This document shows positions 1 to 7,738 of a stretch of 64,000 nucleotides of DNA, piece after piece. The DNA comes from Bradyrhizobium sp. SK17 (lineage in GTDB: Bacteria; Pseudomonadota; Alphaproteobacteria; Rhizobiales; Xanthobacteraceae). The notes beneath the pieces were generated by a model. That model searched no databases and was not told the origin of the DNA. It saw nothing but the letters and a program-made list of their open reading frames with translations. Location: contig NZ_CP025113.1 of assembly GCF_002831585.1 (NCBI RefSeq), positions 3,177,001 through 3,241,000 on the forward strand, in the 5' to 3' direction. Numbering within the stretch: the first letter of the stretch is position 1; every line of letters starts with the position of its first letter. A program made the position numbers and the translations under genes.

Positions 1-260
1 TGCGTATTCCGGGCGCGCTGCCGTGCCGCGGTGGCAGCCTGTGTCCGCTGCGCCGGCCGTGCCGAACTGGCTGCCGGCTTGCGCTTCTGCGTCGGCTGGT
101 CGACCACGACCGGCGGCAATGGCACGCTCGATTGGGCGCTTGCCGGCGTCGCCGCGGCGGAGAGGTCGGCGAACAGGAAGGCCGCGCCGATCAGCAGATG
201 GGTGCGGCCCTTGTCGGCGGCATTTCGACGGTCGCCGATAACACGGCCATCAGCATTCAC
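1..260 (-). CDS. TonB-dependent receptor-like protein, N-terminal fragment (runs off the left edge)
   Basis: Reading leftwards from a GTG at 260 there is an open frame to the window edge with no stop. It begins with a short polar stretch, then a hydrophobic segment (LLIGAAFLFADLSAA) ending in an ASAQ-like signal peptidase site. This is followed by a proline-rich start of the mature protein (PLPPVVVDQP) and a basic, Ala/Arg/Gln-rich linker. That layout is typical of the N-termini of rhizobial TonB-dependent siderophore or haem receptors, where a PPVVVxxP segment precedes the plug domain. Only about 86 codons are visible, so neither plug nor barrel can be checked. A second in-frame GTG lies two codons upstream at 266. 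If the identification is right, it acts in the outer membrane. It could also be another secreted protein with a low-complexity N-terminus. Confidence 0.4.
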   Translation of the reverse strand, partial: MNADGRVIGDRRNAADKGRTHLLIGAAFLFADLSAAATPASAQSSVPLPPVVVDQPTQKRKPAASSARPAQRTQAATAARQRARNT

Positions 261-519
261 AGGCACTCTTGGACTTCCGATTCACGCGAACTCGTTCACG
301 CCGGGCCTCTAGCAGTCGGCGCGCGCGAAAAGAACCGGAGCAGGCTTGAATCTCTCTAACCGGGTTGGACTTGATCGTTCTGAGGCGAAGTAAAGCTCGC
401 GCGTGTGTGCGAGCCTTGTACATCGTCGCCTGATTGTCGCATCGGTGCGTCAATTGGTCGCGCGCCTCTGCCCCGAGGCCGCACGCATCGATGGATGCAG
501 ACCGTGTCGCGCAAAGCGC

Positions 520-753
520 TCACGACATCGCCAGGCTGACAGGTGCCGAGCCGACCATGCCGGTGCTCACACCGTCGCGCGCCATCGATTCGATCGCGCT
601 CCAGTTCTCGCGAAAGATGCGCGCCGCCTCGTTGGCACTCTCCGCCTGGATCGTCAGGCTGCACGCGCGTCTCGCGCCGTTGCTGGCGAGCTGGAAGTAA
701 AGGACATACCCAGACGATTCCGCGCCCTGTGCGCCCAACGGTACCTGCTGCAT
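520..753 (-). CDS. Small hypothetical protein, 77 aa
   Basis: I do not recognise a family. The frame encodes a compact mixed protein with no signal peptide or membrane segment. Its second half (SANEAARIFRENWSAIESMA) reads like an amphipathic helix, and the residue composition looks like real coding sequence. I chose the ATG at 753 because GGGGAA lies about 8 bases upstream; the frame is also open back to an ATG at 819, which has no comparable ribosome binding site. It stands alone between the TonB-like fragment and the thioesterase operon, on the same strand as both. A small stand-alone protein is the most that can be said. Confidence 0.5.
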   Translation of the reverse strand: MQQVPLGAQGAESSGYVLYFQLASNGARRACSLTIQAESANEAARIFRENWSAIESMARDGVSTGMVGSAPVSLAMS

Positions 754-965
754 GTAGGTTTTCCCCAATCGTGTTTTTGTTGCGCCATCCGCGCGCAGGA
801 TTTGACAGCGATGCGGCACCTTCGTGATTCAAGACGCGCAATCTGCTCGATTGCGCGTTTTTATCCGACGGTGTTGCCGGGATTCAACAGACATTGGAAC
901 CAGCGCGGCGCATCGACTGCAACCCATCCGCGATCACAGCGTGGGTTCAACTTTCGCGGCGTGGC

Positions 966-1892
966 CTATGCGTCGCCATCCGGATGCACCATCAGGGTTT
1001 CCTGGATCGAGGTCGCGAGCATCGTTCCCTCGCGATCATGGACCCGGGCGATCGACAGCCCGCGGCCGCCATCGGCGCAGGGACTCTCGGTTTCCACATG
1101 CATCCATGCGTCAGGTGAAAACGCTTGGTGAAACCAGATGCAGTGGTTGAGGCTCGACAGATAGAGTGGTGCGCGTGATTGCAGGTCGCGGAGGTGGCTG
1201 CCGACGCTTGAGAAGTTGAGCCACCAATCCGAGAGATAGGCGAACACCGCCGCCTGGGCGCGGGAACCCGCGGCAAGCGGCCGCCGGCATCTGATCCAGA
1301 ACCGCAGCCGCGGTCCCGCTGACGCGGCCGAGAGCTGACGATCGATCTCGGGGATACGAAAATCCATGCTCGGCTTGATGTGCTGCGAGTAGGGGCCGAG
1401 CGGCCGCAACTGCGCCATCAGTGCATCGGGGATCATGGAGAGATCGGGCAGGCTGTCGGGGTCCTCCGAGGCTGCGAACGGCGCAGCGTGGCGTGGACCC
1501 GGCTGCGGCGCGCAGAACGTGGCCTGCGCGCTGAGTACCGTTCGCCCGTCGCCCTGGTGGCCAACGACATGGCGCGAGGAGAATCGCTTGCCGTCCTGGA
1601 GGACTTGCGCGTCGAAGCTGATGCGGCGGGCCGGATCGGCGCCGCGCAGGAACAGGAGCTGCAACATCGCCGCCGGGCGATCTTCGGGGGCGCTCAGCGT
1701 CGCGGCCATCATCGCCTGGCCGAGGATCTGGCCGCCATAGGACCGTCCGTTGAGATTGCCGTCGCCGTAACGGCTGCGATAGCGAAACGGGGCGATGGTT
1801 TCGAGCGAGACCAGCGCCTCCGCCGCCTGGTTGTCCCATGGATCGCAGGCGGCTGCGCCACCGTCCGCGATGCGGATGCCTTGTCCGTCCAT
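966..1892 (-). CDS. tesB: Acyl-CoA thioesterase II (TesB family)
   Basis: Predicted to hydrolyse acyl-CoA thioesters to free acid and CoA in the cytoplasm. At 308 aa it has the double hot-dog length of TesB. The N-terminal hot-dog shows RSYGGQILGQAM near residues 50-61. The C-terminal hot-dog shows the family's catalytic region: Asp222 in YLSDWWLN, Ser247 in SLNHCIWFHQ and Gln297 in SIQETL, matching the Asp/Thr-Ser/Gln triad of TesB. The ATG at 1892 was chosen because it starts just 5 bases after the stop of the upstream gene and gives the expected length. It is the last gene of a leftward operon (binding protein, unknown protein, thioesterase) diverging from the acyl-CoA ligase operon. It probably rescues CoA from dead-end acyl-CoAs of that pathway. 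Confidence 0.85.
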   Translation of the reverse strand: MDGQGIRIADGGAAACDPWDNQAAEALVSLETIAPFRYRSRYGDGNLNGRSYGGQILGQAMMAATLSAPEDRPAAMLQLLFLRGADPARRISFDAQVLQDGKRFSSRHVVGHQGDGRTVLSAQATFCAPQPGPRHAAPFAASEDPDSLPDLSMIPDALMAQLRPLGPYSQHIKPSMDFRIPEIDRQLSAASAGPRLRFWIRCRRPLAAGSRAQAAVFAYLSDWWLNFSSVGSHLRDLQSRAPLYLSSLNHCIWFHQAFSPDAWMHVETESPCADGGRGLSIARVHDREGTMLATSIQETLMVHPDGDA

Positions 1893-1897
1893 TCCGA

Positions 1898-3013
1898 TCA
1901 CATCGCCGGGAATTTCTGCGGTCCCGGATAGAGCGGATAGCCGGCGGCGACGCCGTATTCGCTGATGCCGAATCCGGTCTCGCCGCCGCTCTCCAGCCGG
2001 ACGACGTGATCCGACAGCGTGCGTGCGATGGCGCGTGTCGCGGCATCGTCGAGGTTCCAGACGTCGTGCGCGGCATCGTGCTCGCCGCGGTCGTCGCCGT
2101 GGGTCCAGCCCTGCAACCCGCCATACATCCCGGCCTTGAGATAGAACCGGGTCGGCAATCCCAGCATCCTGACATGACGCGGCGCGCCGCGATCGAAGGC
2201 GAAGGTGAAGTCGGCCGTCGCAATGGTCTGGCCGAGCGGATCGTCGGCCCACTCGATCCTGTGCTCGACCGAGGTGACTTCGCGATGCGACACCGATCCG
2301 TCGGCCTCGCGGCGGAATTCGGTGCCGGAGAGGTAATGTGGCTTGCCGGGCGTTCGCTCCTTGATGAAGATCGATAGCGCCGACTGCGGAAACTGGAACA
2401 TCGACCAGGTCCAGAAGAAATTGCGATGGGTCGCAACCGGCGGCCTCGCCTCGTCGGTGCGCATCTCGGAACGCAGGCCCCAGGAGCGGTCGCGCTGTCC
2501 CCACCACAATTCGGGCTCGATCTCGTAGCGCTTGCCGTCGGCGACGATCCAGCCGCGCCAGCGGCCGAACTGCGAGACGCGGGCGAGGTCTTCCTCGACG
2601 ACGCCGTTGCGCTCGCGGAAGTTCTGCTTCTCCTGCGCCGCCGGAAAGCTCGCCCTGAATTCGAGCGCGAAGCTGATGCCGGACGGGTTCTCGGCGAGCG
2701 ACAGCCGGTGCAGGCTGTTGCCCTCGACGATCTCGATCCTGAGCCCGCCGACCTCGGTCTCCAGCGGGCGGGTCCCGAGCCGGCGCGAGGCACGGAAATT
2801 GTGCTGGCGGCGGCCGATCGTGATGCCAGCGAAGCCGTCCATCACGTTGCGGTTCGGATAGTAGCCGAGCCCGATATCGATCAAGAGCTCGCTGCCGTCG
2901 ATCGGGTGCGCGGTGTACCAGTAGCGCTCGGTGAACCTGACGTCGCCGCCGCCCGCCTTGGCAAACGGCTGCGGCGTCTGGTGGCCGATGAGATCATCCT
3001 GGGCTGTCAGCAT
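1898..3013 (-). CDS. Uncharacterised protein, AttH/CrtC-like or DUF7064/DUF7065-like
   Basis: This is a 371-aa soluble protein without signal peptide or membrane segments. It is rich in aromatic residues and beta-strand-like alternation, with many Trp/Tyr/Phe (for example FFWTWSMFQFPQ, ELWWGQRDRSWG, MYGGLQGWTHG). Such patterns occur in the two-lobed lipocalin-like fold of AttH/CrtC relatives and in the DUF7064/7065 proteins that accompany acyl-CoA catabolic clusters. I make that assignment from overall look, not from a search. It lies between an ABC binding protein (49 bases upstream) and the thioesterase (5 bases downstream) on one transcript. That suggests it handles a hydrophobic pathway substrate, perhaps as a hydratase, isomerase or binding protein. 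No catalytic motif is evident. Confidence 0.7.
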   Translation of the reverse strand: MLTAQDDLIGHQTPQPFAKAGGGDVRFTERYWYTAHPIDGSELLIDIGLGYYPNRNVMDGFAGITIGRRQHNFRASRRLGTRPLETEVGGLRIEIVEGNSLHRLSLAENPSGISFALEFRASFPAAQEKQNFRERNGVVEEDLARVSQFGRWRGWIVADGKRYEIEPELWWGQRDRSWGLRSEMRTDEARPPVATHRNFFWTWSMFQFPQSALSIFIKERTPGKPHYLSGTEFRREADGSVSHREVTSVEHRIEWADDPLGQTIATADFTFAFDRGAPRHVRMLGLPTRFYLKAGMYGGLQGWTHGDDRGEHDAAHDVWNLDDAATRAIARTLSDHVVRLESGGETGFGISEYGVAAGYPLYPGPQKFPAM

Positions 3014-3061
3014 TGTTCTTGTCCTTGTGTTTGAGCCTCGGTCGTTCGATGTGCGGTGCGG

Positions 3062-4297
3062 TCAGTCCTTGGCCGCCTGCTTGGCCGGTCCAGCGCCCAC
3101 GATGTCGCCGAACAGCACCCAGGTCTTGCCGTCGAAACGGGCGAAGCGGCGTTCGGTGATCGCCGCGTAGTCCTGCGGCGTGGTCTGGATGGTGATGCCC
3201 GGCAGCAGCATGGGGAGCTCGATGCCGCTGAGATTGGTGGCCTGCTTCAGCACGTTCTCCCGGGTGAGTTTGTCGCCGCAGCGCTGCAAGATGATCGCGC
3301 CGAGCTGTGCCGTGGTGTAGCCGGTCACCGCGATCACGTCGTTCGGGTCCATGCCCGGCATGTATTTGGCGACAAAGGCGAGATAATCGGTCATGCCCTT
3401 GTCATTGGCCCAGGCGGGATCGTTCGGCGTCTTGTAGGAGGTCGTGGTCAGGATACCGGTGGAGGCGTCGAGCCCCGCAGGCACCAGCACGCCGGTGATC
3501 GAATTCGCGGTCGAGCCGAGGAAGATCAGCGGCTTCCACCCGAGTTCGTGGATCTTGCGGATCGCCATCGAGGCAAATTTGTTCTGCGCGGCGATCAGGA
3601 TGGTATCGGCGCCCGAGGCCTTCAGGTTCACGATCTGGGAATCGATCGTCGGCTCGGTCGATTGATACATCGCCTCCTTAACGATCATCGCCTCCGCTTT
3701 CGCGCCGAGCCCTTCCTTCAGGCCAAGCACGAAATCCTTGCCGATATCGTCGGCCTGCAAGAGCACGCCAATCTTCGCATCCGGCTTCTCGCGCAGGACG
3801 TAGCGCGCGATGATCCGGGATTCGTTGACGTAGGTCGGCGAGTAGGGCGTCGTCCACGGGAACTGCTTCGGATCGTTCCAGCGCGTGCCGCCGCTCTGCA
3901 CCAGCAGCTGCGGGACGCCGTTGCTGTTGAGAAATTTCTGGATCGCGGCGTTGGTCGGCGTGCCGAACGGCGCCATGATCGCGAGCACCTTGTCGTTCTC
4001 GACCAGCGCCCGCGTCACCTCGACGGTCTTGGGCGGGCTGTAGGCATCGTCGCGGGTCAGCAGGTTGATGTGGCGGCCGTTGATGCCGCCTTTCTCGTTG
4101 AGCATGGTGAAATAGGCGAGCATGGTCTTCGGAAAGCTCGCATAGATCGACGCCGGTCCGCTGTAGGGCGCATTGGCGCCGAGCAGGATCTCGGTGTCGC
4201 TGACCCCCGGACCATAGGCCTTCTCTGCATTCGCTGGCGCGAGTGCGCCGGCGAGCGCGAACGCCCACACGGCGAACGTGACGATTGGCTTCCGCAT
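3062..4297 (-). CDS. ABC transporter periplasmic substrate-binding protein (branched-chain/LivK family)
   Basis: Type 1 periplasmic binding protein of about 411 aa that should capture a solute for a Liv-type ABC importer. The start is a signal peptide (hydrophobic FAVWAFALAGALAPANA, cleavage near ANA-EK). The mature part begins with the family's YGPGVSDTEILLG, and INGRHINL and DDAYSPPKTVE follow, all characteristic of Peripla_BP_6 proteins. ATG codons occur at 4300 and 4297; GGGAGGGG sits immediately upstream, so 4297 has the better spacing. It is the first gene of the leftward operon that ends with the thioesterase, and it is a clear paralogue of the protein at 29493-30710. No permease is beside it; it may feed the LivHMGF core at 15.3-20.8 kb. 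It shares its promoter region with the divergent acyl-CoA ligase. Confidence 0.9.
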   Translation of the reverse strand: MRKPIVTFAVWAFALAGALAPANAEKAYGPGVSDTEILLGANAPYSGPASIYASFPKTMLAYFTMLNEKGGINGRHINLLTRDDAYSPPKTVEVTRALVENDKVLAIMAPFGTPTNAAIQKFLNSNGVPQLLVQSGGTRWNDPKQFPWTTPYSPTYVNESRIIARYVLREKPDAKIGVLLQADDIGKDFVLGLKEGLGAKAEAMIVKEAMYQSTEPTIDSQIVNLKASGADTILIAAQNKFASMAIRKIHELGWKPLIFLGSTANSITGVLVPAGLDASTGILTTTSYKTPNDPAWANDKGMTDYLAFVAKYMPGMDPNDVIAVTGYTTAQLGAIILQRCGDKLTRENVLKQATNLSGIELPMLLPGITIQTTPQDYAAITERRFARFDGKTWVLFGDIVGAGPAKQAAKD

Positions 4298-4388
4298 CAT
4301 CCCCTCCCATGACGGCCCTCTTCGCGGGGCTCGTTAATCACTGCGGCGGTGCCTTGAGGCTTTACCCGTCGCGTCGGTCATGCAATAA

Positions 4389-4410
4389 TAGACCGTCTGT
4401 CCGGATTATC
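4389..4410. promoter_or_regulatory. Operator-like site C, copy of a cluster-wide TetR-type motif
   Basis: This site sits in the divergent promoter region between the binding protein gene (start 4297) and the acyl-CoA ligase gene (start 4498). Aligned without gaps to the sites at 7663-7684 and 22216-22237, 12 of 22 positions are identical in all three, including the right-hand GGATTAT-type end. The flanks form ATAAT (4385-4389) and ATTAT (4405-4409), a further inverted pair. The likely ligand is the TetR protein encoded at 22388. Function is inferred from conservation and placement only. Confidence 0.55.
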
Positions 4411-4497
4411 AACTGGAATCTCCGGGCGGAAATGATCGGCTTCGCGCGTGACGGAAACATCCGCGCGTGCGCGGCCGCCTGGCGGTGAGGAGGAAAC

Positions 4498-6051
4498 ATG
4501 AAGCTGACGCAGGCGCTCATCTCGGCAGTGCAGTTGCGCAAGGACGCACCCGGCACCATCCATGCCGGACGATCGCGGAGCTGGAAGGAGATCGGCCGCC
4601 GCGTCGCCTGTGCCGCGGGCGGGCTGCGGCGGCTCGGCATCGCGGCCGGCGACCGCGTCGCGATCCTGGCGCACAACAGCGATCTCTATATCGAGGCGCT
4701 TTATGCCATCGCCTGGGCCGGTGCCGTTGCGGTGCCGCTCAATACGCGCTGGGCGGTTGCCGAGAACGCCTACGCGATCGATGATTCCACACCAAAGCTG
4801 CTGCTGGTCGACAAGGCCTTTGCCGAGATCGCATCGGCGCTGAAGGGCGCGAAGTCACTCACCGCGACGATCTATCTCGACGAGGGCGAGGTTCCCGACG
4901 GCATGCGGAGCTATGATGAGCTCGTTGCACAGGCGCCGATCGAGGATGCCTCCGGTGCCTACAATGATCTCGCCGGCATCTTCTACACCGGCGGCACCAC
5001 GGGCTTTCCCAAGGGCGTGATGCTGTCGCACGCCAACATCATCTACGAATCGCTGGTCTGGATCTATGCGCTCCGTTTCCGCGAGGACACCCGTTATCTG
5101 CATTCGGCCGGCATGTTCCATCTGGCCGGCACCTCGCCGATGATCGCGCTCACGCTGGTCGGTGGCACGCATGTCACGATCCCGAAATTCGAGCCTGAGC
5201 TTGCGATGAAGACGATCGCCGAGCACAGAGTGGATTACTGCCTGTTCGTGCCGACCATGCTCAACATGATGCTCAACCATCCGTCGTTCGGCACGTATGA
5301 TCTGAGCAGCGTCAGGGATTGCGAGTATGGCGCCTCGCCGATGCCGGACGCGCTGCTGGTCAAGCTGATGCGGGTGCTGCCGAGCTGGCGTTTTCACCAG
5401 GGCTACGGCATGACCGAGAGCGCGGCACTGGCGACGATCCTGCCCTGGGAATATCACGCGCTGGAAGGGCCGCTCGCGGCCAAGCGGAAGTCGGCGGGGC
5501 GCGCGGCGCCCGGTGTCGAAATCCGCATCGTCGATCCCGCCGGCAATGAGGTGCCGCGAGGCACGGTCGGCGAGATCGCGATCCGCGGCGCCGGCGTGAT
5601 GCTCGGCTACTGGCGCAAGCCGGAGGAAAGCGCCCGCGTGCTGCGCAATGGCTGGCTGCACACCGGCGACGGCGCCTGGATGGACGAGGACGGCTTTGTC
5701 TATATCGTCGACCGCCTGAAGGACATGATCGTCTCCGGCGGCGAGAACGTCTATTCCGGCGAGGTGGAGAACGCGATCTTCCAGCACGAGCATGTCAAGG
5801 AATGCGCCGTCATCGCGGTGCCACATCCGCAATGGGGCGAGGCGGTGCACGCGATCGTGGTGCCGAAGGATGGCACCCGGCTCGATTCCGAGATGGTGAT
5901 CGCGCATTGCCGCACCTTGATCGCGGGCTACAAATGCCCGCGCTCGGTCGACATCCGGCTCGAGCCGTTGCCGCTGACCGGCTCCGGCAAGATCATGAAG
6001 TCGGCGCTGCGCGAGGAGAAGTGGCAGGGCTATACGAGGTCGGTCAATTGA
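4498..6051 (+). CDS. Acyl-CoA ligase (AMP-dependent synthetase/ligase family)
   Basis: ANL-family enzyme that activates a carboxylic acid to its CoA thioester through an acyl-adenylate. At 517 aa it is full length. Visible motifs are the phosphate-binding FYTGGTTGFPKG at residues 162-173, GYGMTES, the HTGDG adenylate-binding segment, the hinge DRLKDMIVSGGENVYS and the C-terminal PLTGSGKIMKS with the catalytic Lys. The start ATG follows GAGGAGGAAAC. It opens a rightward unit, and its stop overlaps the next start (TGATG at 6049-6053). A site of the conserved operator family lies about 90 bases upstream. The substrate is unknown; the medium/short-chain FadD13-like architecture and the adjacent phosphotransferase would fit a hydroxylated or branched acid. 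Confidence 0.93.
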   Translation: MKLTQALISAVQLRKDAPGTIHAGRSRSWKEIGRRVACAAGGLRRLGIAAGDRVAILAHNSDLYIEALYAIAWAGAVAVPLNTRWAVAENAYAIDDSTPKLLLVDKAFAEIASALKGAKSLTATIYLDEGEVPDGMRSYDELVAQAPIEDASGAYNDLAGIFYTGGTTGFPKGVMLSHANIIYESLVWIYALRFREDTRYLHSAGMFHLAGTSPMIALTLVGGTHVTIPKFEPELAMKTIAEHRVDYCLFVPTMLNMMLNHPSFGTYDLSSVRDCEYGASPMPDALLVKLMRVLPSWRFHQGYGMTESAALATILPWEYHALEGPLAAKRKSAGRAAPGVEIRIVDPAGNEVPRGTVGEIAIRGAGVMLGYWRKPEESARVLRNGWLHTGDGAWMDEDGFVYIVDRLKDMIVSGGENVYSGEVENAIFQHEHVKECAVIAVPHPQWGEAVHAIVVPKDGTRLDSEMVIAHCRTLIAGYKCPRSVDIRLEPLPLTGSGKIMKSALREEKWQGYTRSVN

Positions 6052-7118
6052 TGCCGGAAGCTGCGAAACGATCCGACGATGTGGCGGATGCTGCGCCGGA
6101 CCTCATGCGCCCGGCCGCCGTCAATGACGATGCGGTGCGCAGTGCGCTCGCACGACATTTGTCGCGGACATCCGGGAGCCGGACGGAGATCACGAGCTTC
6201 GGCCGCAAATCGTCGGGCTTCTCCTGGATCACCTACGCTTTCGTGGCGCGCTCGGCCGAGGGAGACCGCAAGCTGATCCTCCGCGTCGGTCCGCCGAGCG
6301 GGCTATTTGCGCCATATACGGTGCTGCCACAGGTTTATGCGTTGCAATCGCTGGCCGGCACCGGCGTTCCCGTTCCGGCGCTGGTGTCATCAGAACAGGA
6401 TGGCGCGGAGATCGGCTTTCCCTTCTTCATCTGCGCGCATGTCGAAGGCGAGGTTCCGGCGCCCTGGGCGGCAAGCGAGCTTGATCCGGAGCACAAGCGC
6501 GCGATCGCCCGGCAGTTCGTCGAGATCCTCGCATCATTGCACCGGATCGATGCGGGCACGACGCCGTTTGCGACGTTGCAGCAGGGCGAAGAGCGTGCCG
6601 AGCTGCGCGCGATCAGTGGCTGGCGCGCCTCGCTCGCGCGCCCGACGGCGCGATACTATCCGCTGCTCGATTGGGGCGGCCGCTGGTTGCACGACAATTG
6701 CCCGCAGCCGCCACGCCGCACCATCGTGCATGGCGACTACCGGATCGGCAACTTCATCGAGCACGAGGGGCGGATCACGGCGATCCTCGATTGGGAATTG
6801 ACCCATCTCGGTGATCCCCATGAGGATCTGGCCTGGGCGATGATGCCGACTTTCAACGCCAGAAGCCGCAAGCTCTACGGAGTGCTCGAGCGCGCCGAGG
6901 TGATCGATCTCTATCAGCGCGCCTCGGGCATTGCAGTTTCCGACCGCAGTCTCGCCTTCTACGAAGCCTATGCGCTGTATCAGGCCGCCGCGATCCAGAT
7001 GTGCGCGGTGCGCGCCTTCGAGGTCGACCGCTTCAACGACATGCGCCTCGCGGTGATGGCAAGCCAGATGCCCTCGATCGTGCGGGCCTTCGAGCGCGCA
7101 TTGGAGGCTGTGGCATGA
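6051..7118 (+). CDS. Phosphotransferase family protein (APH/choline-kinase-like, ACAD10/LvaA type)
   Basis: This 355-aa protein has the aminoglycoside phosphotransferase fold. Motifs are the Brenner motif HGDYRIGN with the catalytic Asp, then ILDWELTHLGDPHEDLAW carrying the metal-binding Asp. In acyl-CoA clusters such kinases phosphorylate a hydroxyl on an acyl-CoA so that phosphate can leave; LvaA of Pseudomonas putida levulinate catabolism and the kinase domain of human ACAD10/11 are the known examples. Antibiotic resistance is unlikely given the context. The start overlaps the ligase stop (TGATG), and the stop overlaps the next gene (ATGA), showing tight translational coupling with both. 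It is cytoplasmic, with no signal peptide. Confidence 0.85.
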   Translation: MPEAAKRSDDVADAAPDLMRPAAVNDDAVRSALARHLSRTSGSRTEITSFGRKSSGFSWITYAFVARSAEGDRKLILRVGPPSGLFAPYTVLPQVYALQSLAGTGVPVPALVSSEQDGAEIGFPFFICAHVEGEVPAPWAASELDPEHKRAIARQFVEILASLHRIDAGTTPFATLQQGEERAELRAISGWRASLARPTARYYPLLDWGGRWLHDNCPQPPRRTIVHGDYRIGNFIEHEGRITAILDWELTHLGDPHEDLAWAMMPTFNARSRKLYGVLERAEVIDLYQRASGIAVSDRSLAFYEAYALYQAAAIQMCAVRAFEVDRFNDMRLAVMASQMPSIVRAFERALEAVA

Positions 7119-7618
7119 GTGCATCTTTCGAGCGGCTGATCGACGGCATCATCGATGCCTTGCAAAGCCACGTCGTGCCGAACAGCCGGGACGATTTCGT
7201 CCGCGGCCAGGTGTTTTCGGCAATCTACGCGCTGAACGGGCTGAAGCTCGCCGCCGACTGGAAGGCCGGGCCATTGCTCGAGCAGGTCGGCCTGCAAGAC
7301 GACACCTTTGCTGCGATCAGGCGATTGGCCGACGGCATGGCGCATCCGGAGATTCCCGCGACGCCCCGTGTTCGCGGCAACATCTCCGATGTCGCCGCGA
7401 TCGAGGCGCTGCGGGACGAGGGCGACCGGCAGCTCGGACAGCTTCTGTTATGGGCCAGCGGCGAGGGCGCGCGTGCGGCTGACCGCGCTGCCGCGAACGA
7501 GACCGAGCGCCTGCTGCGGCGCGCGATCTGCGACCAGCTCAAGATCGAACTCGCGACGACGCCGAAGTCGATGTTGCAGCAGATCGCGGGCGGTGACGGC
7601 GGCGCGGCGCAGGGCTGA
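7115..7618 (+). CDS. Small partner protein of the phosphotransferase (DUF6285-like / LvaB-like)
   Basis: This protein of 167 aa is all-alpha looking, with no signal peptide. The N-terminal part (SFERLIDGIIDALQSHVVP, then FSAIYALNGLKLA) resembles the helical start of DUF6285 proteins, which sit directly behind APH-type phosphotransferases in acyl-CoA clusters. In levulinate catabolism the small protein LvaB is needed together with the kinase LvaA. I assign this from position and general helical pattern, not from a motif. The ATG at 7115 overlaps the upstream TGA by four bases. Its C-terminal third is Ala/Arg/Glu-rich and probably a long helix. Confidence 0.7.
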   Translation: MSASFERLIDGIIDALQSHVVPNSRDDFVRGQVFSAIYALNGLKLAADWKAGPLLEQVGLQDDTFAAIRRLADGMAHPEIPATPRVRGNISDVAAIEALRDEGDRQLGQLLLWASGEGARAADRAAANETERLLRRAICDQLKIELATTPKSMLQQIAGGDGGAAQG

Positions 7619-7662
7619 GGCAAAGACGCTTGCCGGTCCGCCGCGAGCGTGTTATTCATTGA

Positions 7663-7684
7663 CCGAACGGTCGTTCGGATTATT
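7663..7684. promoter_or_regulatory. Operator-like site B with a perfect inverted repeat
   Basis: CCGAAC-GGTC-GTTCGG (7663-7678) is a perfect 6-bp inverted repeat with a 4-base centre, followed by ATTATT. It matches the site at 22216-22237 in 19 of 22 positions. It lies 55 bases upstream of the Rieske alpha gene, where a promoter for the long rightward operon (7739-13180) would be. This is the most symmetrical of the three copies and best defines the probable half-site. Confidence 0.6.
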
Positions 7685-7738
7685 ATTGGCGGCCGGCAAG
7701 GCATCCGCAGGCAAGCGGCGGGCGAGGGAGACCGAGCG

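Noticed and set aside
6051..7118. Aminoglycoside resistance kinase
   Set aside because: The fold is APH-like, but coupling to acyl-CoA ligase and dehydrogenase genes points to a metabolic acyl-CoA kinase.
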